This document shows positions 50,075-59,284 of a DNA stretch of 64,000 nucleotides, one piece after another. The position numbers were made by a program, and so were the translations under genes. Source of the stretch: Sinorhizobium numidicum (GTDB lineage Bacteria; Pseudomonadota; Alphaproteobacteria; Rhizobiales; Rhizobiaceae); NCBI RefSeq assembly GCF_029892045.1, contig NZ_CP120368.1:1238001-1302000 (forward strand). Direction: 5' to 3'. Positions within the stretch are counted from its first letter, which is position 1; the number at the start of each line of letters is the position of its first letter. A model generated the notes under the pieces. It was not told where the DNA came from, did not search any database, and saw only the letters and a list, made by a program, of their open reading frames with translations.

Positions 50075-50548
50075 ATGCGCTGCCCCTACTGCGGATCTGA
50101 AGACAGTCAAGTGAAGGATTCCCGTCCGGCGGAGGACGGGAACGCCATTCGCCGCCGCCGCATCTGTCCGGATTGCGGCGGCCGCTTCACGACCTTCGAG
50201 CGGGTGCAGTTGCGCGAACTGATGATCATCAAGAAGACCGGTCGGAAGGTTCCTTTCGACCGGGACAAGTTGCTGCGCTCGTTCGAGATCGCCTTGCGGA
50301 AGCGCCCGGTCGACCGTGACCGGATCGAGCGGGCGGTATCCGGAATCGTCCGCCGCCTGGAAAGCTCCGGCGAAACCGAAATTCCCTCGGAAGAAATAGG
50401 CCTCCAGGTGCTGGAAGCGCTGAAGAGCCTCGATGACGTCGCCTTCGTCCGCTATGCCTCGGTCTATCGTGACTTCTCCCATGCGGAGGACTTCGAGAAG
50501 GTTATTGCCGAAATAAGCGCCAAGATCGCCCGCGATCCGGTCGAGTAG
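50075..50548 (+). CDS. nrdR: Transcriptional repressor NrdR
   Basis: The 157-residue protein is normal length. The zinc ribbon is [21 protein letters not shown] ... [17 protein letters not shown], followed by an ATP-cone domain ([20 protein letters not shown]). NrdR binds dATP/ATP and represses ribonucleotide reductase genes through NrdR boxes. It lies between glyA and ribD with short gaps (13 and 19 bases), a widespread arrangement. Confidence 0.97.
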   Translation: MRCPYCGSEDSQVKDSRPAEDGNAIRRRRICPDCGGRFTTFERVQLRELMIIKKTGRKVPFDRDKLLRSFEIALRKRPVDRDRIERAVSGIVRRLESSGETEIPSEEIGLQVLEALKSLDDVAFVRYASVYRDFSHAEDFEKVIAEISAKIARDPVE

Positions 50549-50567
50549 GCTCAGAGCGGAGCAAGCG

Positions 50568-51698
50568 ATGACCGAGCCGACGCGGGACGACGAAAGGTTC
50601 ATGGCGGCGGCGCTGCGCCTGGCGCGACGCAATGTCGGTTTCACATCCACCAATCCCTCCGTTGGCTGTATCATCGTTAAGAACGGTACGATCGTTGGCC
50701 GAGCCGTGACGGCGCCAGGCGGGCGGCCGCATGCCGAGGCGCAAGCCCTTGCGGACGCCGGCGAAAAGGCGAGGGGGGCAACGGCCTATGTCACCCTCGA
50801 GCCCTGTTCGCATCATGGCAAGACACCGCCCTGTGCCGACGCGCTCATTGCATCAGGTGTTGCTCGCGTCGTCGTCTCGGTTCTCGATCCCGACGAACGC
50901 GTCGCCGGCCGCGGCGTGGTCATGCTCCGCGACGCCGGCATCGCAGTCGACATCGGCGTCCTCCAACGCGACGGCGAACGCGTGCTTGAGGCCTACCTCA
51001 TGCGTCAACGCATGAAACGCCCGCATGTGACTCTGAAACTTGCGGTTTCGGCCGATGGCATGATCGGCCGCAAGGGAGAGGGGCAGGTCAGGATTACCGG
51101 CGCGATTTCGCGCGCCCAGGTGCAGGTGCTGCGCGCTGAAACCGACGCAATCCTCGTCGGCATCGGCACGGCACGTGCCGACGACCCGGAGCTCACCGTG
51201 CGGCTGCAAGGGCTTGAAGATAGATCGCCCGTCCGGATCGTCCTCGACCGCCGCCTCGACCTGCCGGTCGGGTCGAAGCTCGTTCGTTCGGCTCGGACGG
51301 TTCCATTGATTGTGGTTGCGACTGACGCCGACTTTCTTTCTTTCGGCGGCCAGCAAGATGAGATGGCGGGGAGAAGGGGCGATCACGCAACCCGCCGGGC
51401 CGCTCTTGAAGCTGCCGGAGCCGAAGTGCTGGAAGCTGGTTCGGTCGCAGATCTACTGACTGCGCTCGCTTCGCGCGGTATCTCCTCGCTGCTGGCCGAA
51501 GGCGGTGCGCGAGCGGCGCGTGCCTTTCTCGATGCAGGTTTCGTCGACCGTATCCTGCTTTTCACCGGTCCGGCGATCATTGGCGAAGGCGGCATTCCAT
51601 CCCCATTTGATCGGAAGTCCGTTCCAGCAGGTTTCACGCTTCGGCGTGCGGCGCGTTACGGCGACGATATTTTCGAGGATTACGAGAGAGATATCTGA
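50568..51698 (+). CDS. ribD: Bifunctional riboflavin deaminase/reductase RibD
   Basis: The 376-residue enzyme performs the second and third steps of riboflavin synthesis from GTP. The N-terminal zinc deaminase domain carries HAEAQAL and PCSHHGKTPPCADAL (zinc ligands), and the C-terminal reductase domain starts near residue 150 (VTLKLAVSADGMIG) with an NADPH-binding LLAEGGARAARAFL. The stop overlaps the ribE start by one base (TGATG), so translation is coupled. Confidence 0.96.
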   Translation: MTEPTRDDERFMAAALRLARRNVGFTSTNPSVGCIIVKNGTIVGRAVTAPGGRPHAEAQALADAGEKARGATAYVTLEPCSHHGKTPPCADALIASGVARVVVSVLDPDERVAGRGVVMLRDAGIAVDIGVLQRDGERVLEAYLMRQRMKRPHVTLKLAVSADGMIGRKGEGQVRITGAISRAQVQVLRAETDAILVGIGTARADDPELTVRLQGLEDRSPVRIVLDRRLDLPVGSKLVRSARTVPLIVVATDADFLSFGGQQDEMAGRRGDHATRRAALEAAGAEVLEAGSVADLLTALASRGISSLLAEGGARAARAFLDAGFVDRILLFTGPAIIGEGGIPSPFDRKSVPAGFTLRRAARYGDDIFEDYERDI

Positions 51699-52315
51699 TG
51701 TTCACAGGCATAATTACCGACATCGGCACGGTGGAAGCCATTACGCCTCTCGCGGAAGGCGTCAAACTTCGCGTTGCCACCAACTATGATCCGAAGACGA
51801 TCGAAATGGGCGCCTCGATCGCCCACGCCGGCGTGTGCCTGACCGTTACCGCACTGCCTGAGGTCGGCAGCAACGAACGCTGGTTCGAAGTTGAGGCCTG
51901 GGAAGAGGCATTGAGGCTTACGACCATTGCTGGATGGCAGAAGGGCACGCGTATCAACCTTGAGCGCTCCTTGAAAATCGGAGACGAACTTGGCGGCCAC
52001 CTGGTGTCGGGCCATGTCGACGACAAGGCTGAAATCCTCGCCGTAGAACCGGAGGGCGACGCGGTGCGGTTCCGCCTGCGCGTGCCGGAACGTCTCGCCA
52101 AATTCGTCGCACCCAAGGGCTCGGTGGCGCTCGACGGGACGTCGCTTACCGTCAACAGCGTCGATGGTGCCGAGTTCGACGTGCTGCTGATCCGCCATTC
52201 GCTTGAAGTTACCACCTGGGGCGAGCGTGAGACCGGGGATCTCGTTAACTTCGAGGTCGATACAATGGCGCGCTACGCCGCCCGACTGGCGGAATTTCCC
52301 TCGCCTACCGCATGA
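51698..52315 (+). CDS. ribE: Riboflavin synthase alpha subunit
   Basis: The 205-residue trimeric enzyme dismutates two lumazine molecules to riboflavin and a pyrimidine. It has the hallmark N-terminus MFTGIITDIGTVEAI and two lumazine-binding repeats, the second starting near LGGHLVSGHVDD. Its last codons (CCT ACC GCA TGA) lie inside a dispersed intergenic repeat, so the C-terminal residues TA and the stop codon come from the repeat. The ribH gene, its partner, is 2.3 kb further on, beyond three minus-strand genes. Confidence 0.96.
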   Translation: MFTGIITDIGTVEAITPLAEGVKLRVATNYDPKTIEMGASIAHAGVCLTVTALPEVGSNERWFEVEAWEEALRLTTIAGWQKGTRINLERSLKIGDELGGHLVSGHVDDKAEILAVEPEGDAVRFRLRVPERLAKFVAPKGSVALDGTSLTVNSVDGAEFDVLLIRHSLEVTTWGERETGDLVNFEVDTMARYAARLAEFPSPTA

Positions 52316-52411
52316 TTCCTTAAATCGGAATCGATTTAAGGACAAAATCATGCAGCGATTCGAAGTGCTATAGCGACCTTTGCGCGTCTAATTAGACGCG
52401 TGGTGCTGTAA
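52305..52411. repeat. Dispersed two-hairpin intergenic repeat, copy 3 (inverted)
   Basis: It reads CTACCGCATGATTCC, TTAAATCGGAATCGATTTAA (perfect palindrome), CATGCAGCGATTCGAAGTGC, then GCGTCTAATTAGACGC (perfect palindrome) and TGGTGCTGTAA. This is the inverse orientation of the copies at 35385 and 41712. The left end contains the ribE stop codon. Confidence 0.88.
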
Positions 52412-52504
52412 GGCGGAATGATCCTCGCTGAAAGAGGCGAGTGGGCCAAACGAATCCGCCCCCTGACGGGGGCGGACAGCGTGACGTCTATCGGCCGGGG
52501 AGGC

Positions 52505-52858
52505 TCAGCGCAGATAGATCGTCAGCCCGCCATCGGCAGCCTGCGCTGCTCCGGCGATGTTGTTCATCTCGACATTTTCCGCCCTCAGCTTAGCGGCCAA
52601 GGGCTTGTTGGCTTCGACTGCGGTCTGCAATGCGGCAAGCTGTTGCGGCGTCGCTTCGTCGATCCGGGTCCGAGTCTCGCTCATCTGGTTCAAAGTGTCG
52701 ACGTTGACAATCCTGAGATTGTTGCCCTTGAAGGTGCGAACCGTCTGGTCGATCTGGCTCGGCCAGTTCATTTCGACGCCTGTGGCGGCATGGGAGATGC
52801 CGCCGAAAGTGAGGGCGGAGAGGGCGGCGATGACGGAAATTTGCGTAAAGCGGTTCAT
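52505..52858 (-). CDS. Small exported protein of unknown function
   Basis: The 117-residue precursor has a signal peptide (MNRFTQISVIAALSALTFGG, cleavage near SHA). The mature domain, about 93 residues, is helical (ATPQQLAALQTAVEANKPLAAKLRAENVEMNN) and has no cysteine. ATG 52858 is chosen because AAGGAG lies eight bases upstream; the other in-frame ATG at 52864 is too close. I do not recognise a named family. It lies alone on the minus strand between ribE and the next minus-strand gene at 53187. Confidence 0.7.
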   Translation of the reverse strand: MNRFTQISVIAALSALTFGGISHAATGVEMNWPSQIDQTVRTFKGNNLRIVNVDTLNQMSETRTRIDEATPQQLAALQTAVEANKPLAAKLRAENVEMNNIAGAAQAADGGLTIYLR

Positions 52859-53186
52859 TGTCATGGCTCCTTCGGTTTGTGGCGTCTGCCGCGGCGGCGA
52901 TCGACATTGCGATCGTTGCGCCGTCGAGGCGGGCTCCGCGAGAGCACAGCACCGGCCGTTTGCGGGTGAGATCACCCGCAGCGAAGGGCGCTGGGCTGTT
53001 TCGACTGGTTGGGGCGGCGTTTTCCTCGTACTCGGGTCTCGCGCCGTGCCAACGGTCACGAAATTGGGCTCGAATGTGGCCGTTTCCGTGGCGTAAACGA
53101 CTGAAAAATAATTAAAAATTGTTCATGTTTTATGGCTCTCGGCGGTGCCCGCGTGGAGGCGAAAACCGGTCGGTCGGTCAAACTAG
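52859..53186. other. 328-base intergenic region
   Basis: I see no supported gene. It holds the ribosome-binding site (GAAGGAG) for the small exported protein at 52505, and an A/T-rich patch at 53100-53135 (AAAAATAATTAAAAATTG) that could contain its promoter or be a relic. No repeat element is seen. Confidence 0.4.
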
Positions 53187-53723
53187 TCAGGCAATTGGCG
53201 TCACGCGCCGTTCGAACATGATCATGGGCCTGCCATGATAGCTTGTGCGCCAGAATTCCTTGAAGCCGTGTTTGGCCGCAACCCGGATCGAGGCTTGATT
53301 GCCCGGCTCGATGATGCAGGTCTTCTTCAATGTCGGAAACTGGCGGTCGCCCCAGGAGAGCGCGGCTGTGACGGCCTCCGTCGCGAGACCGCGGCCATGG
53401 GCTTTTGGAGACAGCGCCCAGCCCATTTCCATGGTTCCCTCGAGAGAGGGCGTAATTCGGCGATGGGCGTCGTGGAAGCCGGCCTCGCCGACGAACGCGC
53501 CGCTCTCCTTCTCCTGGATTGCAAAGAAACCGAAGCCGAAATAGTGCCACATGCCGACCTGACGCAGGAAGCGCGTCCAAGACTGTTCACGCGAATAGGG
53601 CACGCCGCCGGCGTAACGGGTCACTTCCGCATCGGCAAACAGTGCGCAATAGGAGTGGAAATCGTCGCGGCGGTAAGGGCGCAACAGCAATCGCTCGGTC
53701 TCAATCGTGGGAACGCTATGCAT
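53187..53723 (-). CDS. GNAT family N-acetyltransferase (RimJ/RimL-like)
   Basis: The 178-residue protein has the Rim-type N-terminus IETERLLLRPYRRDDFHSYC and the acetyl-CoA-binding loop KAHGRGLATEAVTAALSWG near residue 108, followed by EPGNQASIRVAAKHGFKE. It acetylates an amino group of an unknown protein or small molecule in the cytoplasm. It forms a possible minus-strand pair with the cupin gene upstream (gap 35 bases). Confidence 0.88.
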   Translation of the reverse strand: MHSVPTIETERLLLRPYRRDDFHSYCALFADAEVTRYAGGVPYSREQSWTRFLRQVGMWHYFGFGFFAIQEKESGAFVGEAGFHDAHRRITPSLEGTMEMGWALSPKAHGRGLATEAVTAALSWGDRQFPTLKKTCIIEPGNQASIRVAAKHGFKEFWRTSYHGRPMIMFERRVTPIA

Positions 53724-53758
53724 TTTCGCTCCAGCTATATTGGTGGAAAGAGATGGCT

Positions 53759-54262
53759 TCAGACGCCCGGCTCACCGTCCCAGTAGTCGGTTGTCGATGG
53801 GGCGCGACCAATGAAGCGGAACGAAGCCCTGGCCTCGCCCGATTGCCGTGTCTTGGCCAGGAACTTGCCGGAATCGGGATATTCGCAGATTTCCGTCGCC
53901 GCCATCGTCGAGATGGAAAGATATTTGAGCGGCACCGTTCCGGTATTGATCAGATGGTGCGCGGTTTCGGGTCCGCCAGCCGGTGCGCCCAGCACGTCCC
54001 CCGGGCCAACGGGGTAGCGCTCGCTGCCGAAGCGGTATGTTCCCTCGCCTTCAAGGATGACGAACAGTTCCTCCTCCACGTGGTGGTTGTGAAAGGGACA
54101 ACCGGATTTTCCAGGCGGAACTTCGCCATAGCCGATACCGAGGCCCTTGAGACCGAGAAGGGTGCCGAAGGAAGCATCGCTTGACTCGAAGAAAGAGCCC
54201 TCACGCCAGTGGTCGAGCTTGAGATCTTTCAGGTTGACGATCGGCTTGCTAACTTCTGTCAT
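53759..54262 (-). CDS. Cupin domain protein
   Basis: A 167-residue single-domain cupin. Motif 1 is C-P-F-H-N-H-H-V-E-E-E-L-F-V-I-L-E-G-E-G with three histidines and a glutamate as metal ligands, and motif 2 continues to PVGPGDVLGAPAGGPETAHHLINTG. It may bind sugar or a small ligand; no enzyme class can be assigned. It is minus strand, divergent from ribH across a 360-base gap. Confidence 0.85.
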   Translation of the reverse strand: MTEVSKPIVNLKDLKLDHWREGSFFESSDASFGTLLGLKGLGIGYGEVPPGKSGCPFHNHHVEEELFVILEGEGTYRFGSERYPVGPGDVLGAPAGGPETAHHLINTGTVPLKYLSISTMAATEICEYPDSGKFLAKTRQSGEARASFRFIGRAPSTTDYWDGEPGV

Positions 54263-54622
54263 GACGTTCCTCCGTGCTGCGGCTCGCCTAGTGTATGTTC
54301 CTTAGATCGGAGGTGCGCCGGATCAACATCTCCACCTTGCAGAATCAGTGCCGAGCGTACTTAAGGTTTTACCGGCTGCATACGCCGTTGCAAAGCGATT
54401 GCGGTTCTTGAAAGCAGTGCCATTGTTGCAAGTTGGCTGCAAGGCGACAACGGCGCGGGCTTTCATGCGATCTTCAAGGCGCAACTTGCGAATGCCGCGG
54501 TCGGGCGTCGGCGCGGCAAATGGCCTCCGGTCGGTGGAATTTGCTTGCCATTCGGCGCGGAGCATGGTTTGACCGCCGCCTGCGCCGGTACGCCCGGCCC
54601 CAATTTTCAGAACAGGTGATCC
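54263..54622. other. 360-base intergenic region upstream of ribH
   Basis: A reading frame of 74 codons (54348-54572) exists but has a composition and codon pattern unlike real genes here. No FMN riboswitch was found: the conserved AGGGGCAGGGTG-like and CCGACGG core elements do not occur. The ribH promoter must lie here, because the upstream ribE cannot read through three minus-strand genes without conflict. Confidence 0.45.
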
Positions 54623-55084
54623 ATGGCAGAGACCAAGGCGGTCCGCATCCTGATTGTGGAAGCACGCTTCTATGACGATATGGCTGACGCATTGCTCAAT
54701 GGAGCGAAACACGCGCTCGATGCAGCCGGCGCGACTTATGATATTGTGACCGTTCCGGGCGCTTTGGAAATTCCCGCGGCGATCGCCATGGCGCTCGACG
54801 GCGCCGACGAAGGCGGCACCGAGTATGACGGTTTTGTCGCGTTGGGCATGGTGATCCGGGGCGAAACCTACCATTTCGACATCGTCGCCAACGAGTCCGC
54901 ACGTGCATTGATGGATCTTGCTGTGAGCGAAAGCCTCGCGATCGGCAACGGTATTCTTACCGTCGAGAACGACGATCAGGCCTGGGCGCGCGCGCGCCGG
55001 TCGGAAGGGGACAAGGGCGGCTTCGCCGCACGCGCCGCTCTGACTATGATCGAACTGAAGAAAAAATTGGGCGCAGAAAAGTGA
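54623..55084 (+). CDS. ribH: 6,7-dimethyl-8-ribityllumazine synthase
   Basis: The 153-residue protein joins the RibA- and RibD-derived substrates to form lumazine. Segments [14 protein letters not shown] and [22 protein letters not shown] are diagnostic; the catalytic histidine lies in the latter (YHFDIV). Its stop overlaps the start of nusB (GTGA), so both are translated together, a common arrangement in alphaproteobacteria. Rhizobia and Brucella often have a second ribH paralogue elsewhere. Confidence 0.96.
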   Translation: MAETKAVRILIVEARFYDDMADALLNGAKHALDAAGATYDIVTVPGALEIPAAIAMALDGADEGGTEYDGFVALGMVIRGETYHFDIVANESARALMDLAVSESLAIGNGILTVENDDQAWARARRSEGDKGGFAARAALTMIELKKKLGAEK

Positions 55085-55563
55085 AGAACACTCCCACGGA
55101 TCAGCCGCTGAAACAGGCCAACCAGCGTGGCGCCGCCCGCCTTGCGGCCGTGCAGGCACTTTACCAGATGGATGTCGGCGGAACCGGCGTTCTCGAGATC
55201 GTCGCCGAATATGAAGCGCATCGCCTTGGCCAGGAACTGGACGGGGAGACTTATCTCAAGGCGGATGCCTCCTGGTTCCGCTCGATCGTCTCCGGTGTCG
55301 TGCGCGACCAGCGCAAGCTCGATCCCTTGATCGGCTCGGCGCTTCAGGACGATTGGGCGCTCTCTAGGCTCGACTCCACCGTGCGCGCGATCCTGCGCGC
55401 CGGGACCTTCGAGATCCTGGAACGCAAGGACGTTCCGGTTCCGGTGATCGTTACCGAGTATGTGGAGATCGCCAGGGCCTTCTTCGATGAAGAGGAGCCC
55501 AAGCTCGTCAATGCCGTTCTCGACCGGATCGCCAAACAGGTCCGCGGCGACCAGCGGAAATAA
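55081..55563 (+). CDS. nusB: Transcription antitermination factor NusB
   Basis: A 160-residue all-helical protein that binds boxA RNA with NusE (S10) for rRNA antitermination. Typical segments are [17 protein letters not shown] at the N-terminus and [16 protein letters not shown] and [33 protein letters not shown]. The start is GTG 55081, overlapping the ribH stop by four bases. The MFS gene starts five bases downstream, so a ribH-nusB-MFS unit is likely. Confidence 0.94.
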   Translation: MKNTPTDQPLKQANQRGAARLAAVQALYQMDVGGTGVLEIVAEYEAHRLGQELDGETYLKADASWFRSIVSGVVRDQRKLDPLIGSALQDDWALSRLDSTVRAILRAGTFEILERKDVPVPVIVTEYVEIARAFFDEEEPKLVNAVLDRIAKQVRGDQRK

Positions 55564-55568
55564 ACCGG

Positions 55569-56795
55569 ATGGTCGCTGTTGCCGCAGAAGATATGGGCGT
55601 GGTTCTCCGCGAGGCGCGCCGCAATATCCTGCTGCTTGCCATTGCCCAGGCGCTGCTCGGCGCGGTCGGGCCGATCAGCTTTGCCATCGGGGGTGTTGCC
55701 GGCCACCAGCTCCTCGGGGACGATAAGTCGCTCGCGACCGCGCCGCTGACCGCCTTCAATGTCGGCATGGCTCTTGGCGTCGTGCTCGTGACGATATTGT
55801 CGCGATTGGTCGGCCGGCGCTTCGCCTTCGTGACCGGTGCATCGATTGCTGCGTTCGGCGGGCTGGTGGCCACGGCGGCGCTCTTCCGGGAGAATTTCTG
55901 GCTGTTCGCCGGCGGCCTGGCGGTCCTCGGCTCGTCCAATGGGTTCACCCAGAAGCTTCGTTTCGCTGCGGCCGATGCGTCGCCCTCTTTCTATAAGCCG
56001 AAAGCTATTTCCTGGATCTTGGGAGGTGGCATCGTCTCGGCGGTTCTCGGCCCGCAGATCGTCATCTTCGCCGGCGATTACTTCGCTCCCGTATGGTTCG
56101 CGGGCGCCTTCGTCGCCCTTGTGCCGGTCTGCCTTGTGGCCCTGCTCTTCTTTATTCCTCTGCGTCTGCCCGTCGCCACGGCGTCGGGCGCGCACTCTGT
56201 GGCGACCGCTCGGCCGCTCCGCGAGATTGCCGGCAGCCAGCGGTTCCTGACCGGCATGATCTGCGGCATCTCCGTCTATGCACTGATGACCTTCATGATG
56301 ACCGGAGCGCCGATCGCCATGGTCGTCGGCTGCGGGTTCTCGAGCGATCTCGCAACGCTCGGGATCCAATGGCATGTGCTTGCCATGTTCGCGCCGAGTT
56401 TCGTGACCGGATGGCTGATAAGCCGCTTCGGTGCCGAGCGCATCGTCGCCTGCGGCCTTCTCCTGCTCATGGCCTGCGCGGCGATTGCTCACTTGGGCTT
56501 GGCGCTTTGGAATTTCTGGGGCGCGCTCGTTCTCCTCGGGCTCGGCTGGAACTTCGGCTTCATCGGCGCGACGGCAATCGTCGCACAGAGCTATCGGCCG
56601 CAGGAGGCCGACAAGGTTCAGGGCTTTCACGACATCGTTCTGTTTTCCGCCGTAGCCGGCTCGTCCTTCGCCTCCGGCAAGGTTCTTGCCGTTTACGGAT
56701 GGGACATGCTCAACGCCGTCATATGGCCTGTCGCCGGCGTCTGCCTTTTCCTTCTTCTCCTGCTGATGCGCGCCAACAAGAGAGCCATCGCCTGA
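55569..56795 (+). CDS. Major facilitator superfamily transporter
   Basis: A 408-residue membrane protein with 12 predicted helices, beginning with MVAVAAEDMGVVLREARRNILLLAIAQALLGAVGP and the MFS linker NVGMALGVVLVTILSRLVGRRFAF between the second and third helices. The substrate is unknown. It starts five bases after nusB, so it is probably co-expressed with ribH and nusB. No functional link to riboflavin transport is evident. Confidence 0.85.
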   Translation: MVAVAAEDMGVVLREARRNILLLAIAQALLGAVGPISFAIGGVAGHQLLGDDKSLATAPLTAFNVGMALGVVLVTILSRLVGRRFAFVTGASIAAFGGLVATAALFRENFWLFAGGLAVLGSSNGFTQKLRFAAADASPSFYKPKAISWILGGGIVSAVLGPQIVIFAGDYFAPVWFAGAFVALVPVCLVALLFFIPLRLPVATASGAHSVATARPLREIAGSQRFLTGMICGISVYALMTFMMTGAPIAMVVGCGFSSDLATLGIQWHVLAMFAPSFVTGWLISRFGAERIVACGLLLLMACAAIAHLGLALWNFWGALVLLGLGWNFGFIGATAIVAQSYRPQEADKVQGFHDIVLFSAVAGSSFASGKVLAVYGWDMLNAVIWPVAGVCLFLLLLLMRANKRAIA

Positions 56796-56881
56796 AAGCT
56801 TGCGGCGTGCGTCTTGCAGGCCGACACGCGGGCATTTTCAGGGGCTTGACGATCCACATTCGCAAACGCACTCTGGCCGCG

Positions 56882-56958
56882 CCGCGAGGGGCGCCGCTTG
56901 AGGAGGCGGCGCGCGATTCGCGGATTGAGGGGCCCGCGGCAGGGAGTGAGTCCGCGGG
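56882..56958 (+). promoter_or_regulatory. Two GC-rich stem-loops in the hppA leader
   Basis: The first has outer arms CCGCGA (56882-56887) and TCGCGG (56918-56923) with inner arms GCGCCGC (56891-56897) and GCGGCGC (56906-56912). The second pairs CCCGCGG (56933-56939) with CCGCGGG (56952-56958). CGGAGG, the ribosome-binding site of hppA, follows at 56965-56970. Neither stem has a T run, so they may be a leader structure rather than terminators. Confidence 0.5.
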
Positions 56959-56980
56959 TTGAAACGGAGGATAGTGCGAA

Positions 56981-59116
56981 ATGACCATACTTTTGGGCGT
57001 TATCGCATGCGGGTTGCTCGCGTTGGCCTACGCCATCTGGGCGACACAGTCGGTGCTTGCCGCCGATCAGGGGAATGCCCGCATGCAGGAGATCGCAGGC
57101 TATATCAGAGAGGGGGCGCAGGCCTACCTCACACGTCAATACAGAACTATTGCCATCGTCGGTGTCGTCGTTTTCATTGCCGCATGGCTTCTTCTCTCAG
57201 GCGCTGCCGCCATCGGCTTTCTGATCGGCGCGGTGCTGTCGGGCGCGGCCGGTTTCATCGGCATGCATGTCTCGGTCAGGGCAAATGTCCGCACGGCCCA
57301 GGCCGCATCAGTCAGCCTTGCCTCCGGTCTCGATATCGCTTTCAAATCCGGCGCGATCACCGGCCTGCTGGTCGCCGGTTTGGCGCTCCTCGGGGTGTCG
57401 GTCTATTACCTTGTCCTGACCGTGGGTCTCGGGCATGGACCGGCCGCGCGCGAGGTCATCGATGCACTGGTGGCGCTCGGCTTCGGGGCGTCGCTAATCT
57501 CGATTTTCGCCCGTCTCGGCGGCGGCATCTTCACGAAGGGCGCGGATGTCGGCGGCGATCTGGTCGGCAAGGTGGAAGCAGGTATTCCCGAAGACGATCC
57601 GCGCAACCCTGCGACGATCGCCGACAACGTGGGCGACAATGTCGGCGATTGTGCCGGCATGGCGGCGGACCTTTTCGAGACCTACGCCGTCTCCGTGGTC
57701 GCCACCATGGTGCTTGCCTCGATCTTCTTCGCGGGAACACCGATACTCGCGAGCGTCATGGTCTACCCGCTGGCGATCTGCGCGGCCTGCATCATCACCT
57801 CGATCATCGGCACCTTCTTCGTCAAGCTCGGCGCCAACGGCTCGATCATGGGCGCGCTCTATCGAGGGCTGATCGTTACCGGCGTGCTATCGATGTTCGG
57901 CCTAGGTGCGGCAACCTCGCTGACCATCGGCTGGGGTTCGATCGGAACGGTCGCAGGGCAGGACGTCACCGGCTGGAATCTATTCATCTGTGGCATCGTT
58001 GGCCTTATCGTCACCGCCTTGATCGTCGTGATTACGGAATACTATACCGGCACCAACAAGCGGCCGGTGAATTCGATCGCACAGGCCTCAGTGACCGGAC
58101 ATGGCACCAACGTGATCCAAGGCCTGGCTGTTTCGCTGGAATCGACCGCATTGCCGGCAATCGTCATCATTGGCGGCATCATCTCCACCTATCAGCTCGC
58201 CGGCCTCTTCGGTACCGGCATCGCCGTCACCGCCATGCTCGGGCTTGCCGGCATGATCGTGGCGCTCGATGCCTTCGGGCCGGTTACGGATAACGCTGGC
58301 GGAATTGCCGAGATGTCGCATCTGCCGCCAGAGGTGCGCAAGTCGACCGACGCTCTCGATGCGGTTGGCAACACCACCAAGGCCGTGACAAAGGGCTATG
58401 CTATCGGCTCCGCAGGCCTCGGCGCCCTGGTGCTCTTCGCCGCCTATTCCAATGACCTCACCTATTTTGCGGCCAATGGCGACAAGCATCCCTATTTTGC
58501 CGACGTAGGCACGATCTCATTCGACCTCTCGAATCCCTATGTCGTCGCCGGGCTGATCTTCGGCGGTCTCATTCCCTACCTGTTCGGCGGCATCGCCATG
58601 ACCGCCGTCGGGCGGGCAGGCGGCGCCGTGGTCGAGGAGGTGCGCCGGCAGTTCAAAGAAAAGCCGGGTATCATGGAAGGCAAGGACCGTCCGGATTACG
58701 GCCGCGCCGTGGACATGCTGACCAAGGCGGCAATCCGCGAAATGATCATTCCGTCGCTCTTGCCGGTGCTGGCGCCGATCGTCGTCTATTACGGCGTTTT
58801 GCTGCTTTCGGGCTCGAAGGCATCCGCCTTTGCGGCACTCGGCGCATCGCTCCTCGGCGTCATCGTCAACGGACTGTTTGTGGCGGTGTCGATGACCTCC
58901 GGCGGCGGGGCGTGGGATAACGCCAAGAAGAGTTTCGAGGACGGCTTCGTCGACAGGAACGGCATACGTCACATGAAGGGCTCGGACGCGCACAAGGCTT
59001 CGGTCACCGGCGACACAGTCGGCGATCCCTACAAGGACACGGCCGGTCCGGCAGTCAACCCGGCGATCAAGATCACCAATATCGTGGCGCTGCTGCTGCT
59101 GGCCGTTCTGGCTTGA
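56981..59116 (+). CDS. hppA: Proton-translocating membrane pyrophosphatase
   Basis: The 711-residue protein has about 16 membrane helices and pumps protons by hydrolysing pyrophosphate. The catalytic loops are visible: [35 protein letters not shown] and the C-terminal [18 protein letters not shown]. The key residue in [11 protein letters not shown] (Lys467) is lysine, marking the K+-independent type; potassium-dependent enzymes have alanine there. In bacteria it conserves energy from pyrophosphate and can acidify compartments. A strong terminator follows. Confidence 0.97.
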   Translation: MTILLGVIACGLLALAYAIWATQSVLAADQGNARMQEIAGYIREGAQAYLTRQYRTIAIVGVVVFIAAWLLLSGAAAIGFLIGAVLSGAAGFIGMHVSVRANVRTAQAASVSLASGLDIAFKSGAITGLLVAGLALLGVSVYYLVLTVGLGHGPAAREVIDALVALGFGASLISIFARLGGGIFTKGADVGGDLVGKVEAGIPEDDPRNPATIADNVGDNVGDCAGMAADLFETYAVSVVATMVLASIFFAGTPILASVMVYPLAICAACIITSIIGTFFVKLGANGSIMGALYRGLIVTGVLSMFGLGAATSLTIGWGSIGTVAGQDVTGWNLFICGIVGLIVTALIVVITEYYTGTNKRPVNSIAQASVTGHGTNVIQGLAVSLESTALPAIVIIGGIISTYQLAGLFGTGIAVTAMLGLAGMIVALDAFGPVTDNAGGIAEMSHLPPEVRKSTDALDAVGNTTKAVTKGYAIGSAGLGALVLFAAYSNDLTYFAANGDKHPYFADVGTISFDLSNPYVVAGLIFGGLIPYLFGGIAMTAVGRAGGAVVEEVRRQFKEKPGIMEGKDRPDYGRAVDMLTKAAIREMIIPSLLPVLAPIVVYYGVLLLSGSKASAFAALGASLLGVIVNGLFVAVSMTSGGGAWDNAKKSFEDGFVDRNGIRHMKGSDAHKASVTGDTVGDPYKDTAGPAVNPAIKITNIVALLLLAVLA

Positions 59117-59131
59117 GCCCGCTTCATTGAT

Positions 59132-59168
59132 AAAGAGGCCCGCGGAACTTGGTTCCACGGGCCTCTTT
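59132..59168 (+). terminator. Strong rho-independent terminator of hppA
   Basis: AAAGAGGCCCGCGGAAC and GTTCCACGGGCCTCTTT form a 17-base stem with one mismatch around TTG, 15 bases after the stop. Confidence 0.93.
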
Positions 59169-59171
59169 GTG

Positions 59172-59277
59172 TTGCTGCGTGTTTCCTTCGATCGGAGCCG
59201 ATTTAAGAATAAGAAATGCAGCAATTCAAAGTGCTACAGTGACTTTTGCGCGTCTGATAAGACGCGCGGCGCTGTGG
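59172..59277. repeat. Dispersed two-hairpin intergenic repeat, copy 4 (inverted)
   Basis: It reads TTGCTGCGTGTTTCC, ATCGGAGCCGATTT hairpin, AAATGCAGCAATTCAAAGTGC, GCGCGTCTGATAAGACGCGC hairpin, GGCGCTGTGG: the inverse orientation of the aspS copy. It fills the space between the hppA terminator and the bamE stop codon at 59285. Confidence 0.88.
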
Positions 59278-59284
59278 GATTTCG

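Noticed and set aside
54348..54572. 74-codon reading frame in the ribH upstream gap
   Set aside because: The product has biased, basic composition, no ribosome-binding site and no similarity that I recognise.
54263..54622. FMN riboswitch upstream of ribH, or upstream of ribD
   Set aside because: The conserved core sequences of the FMN element are absent from the 360-base gap before ribH, and ribD follows nrdR with only 19 bases between.
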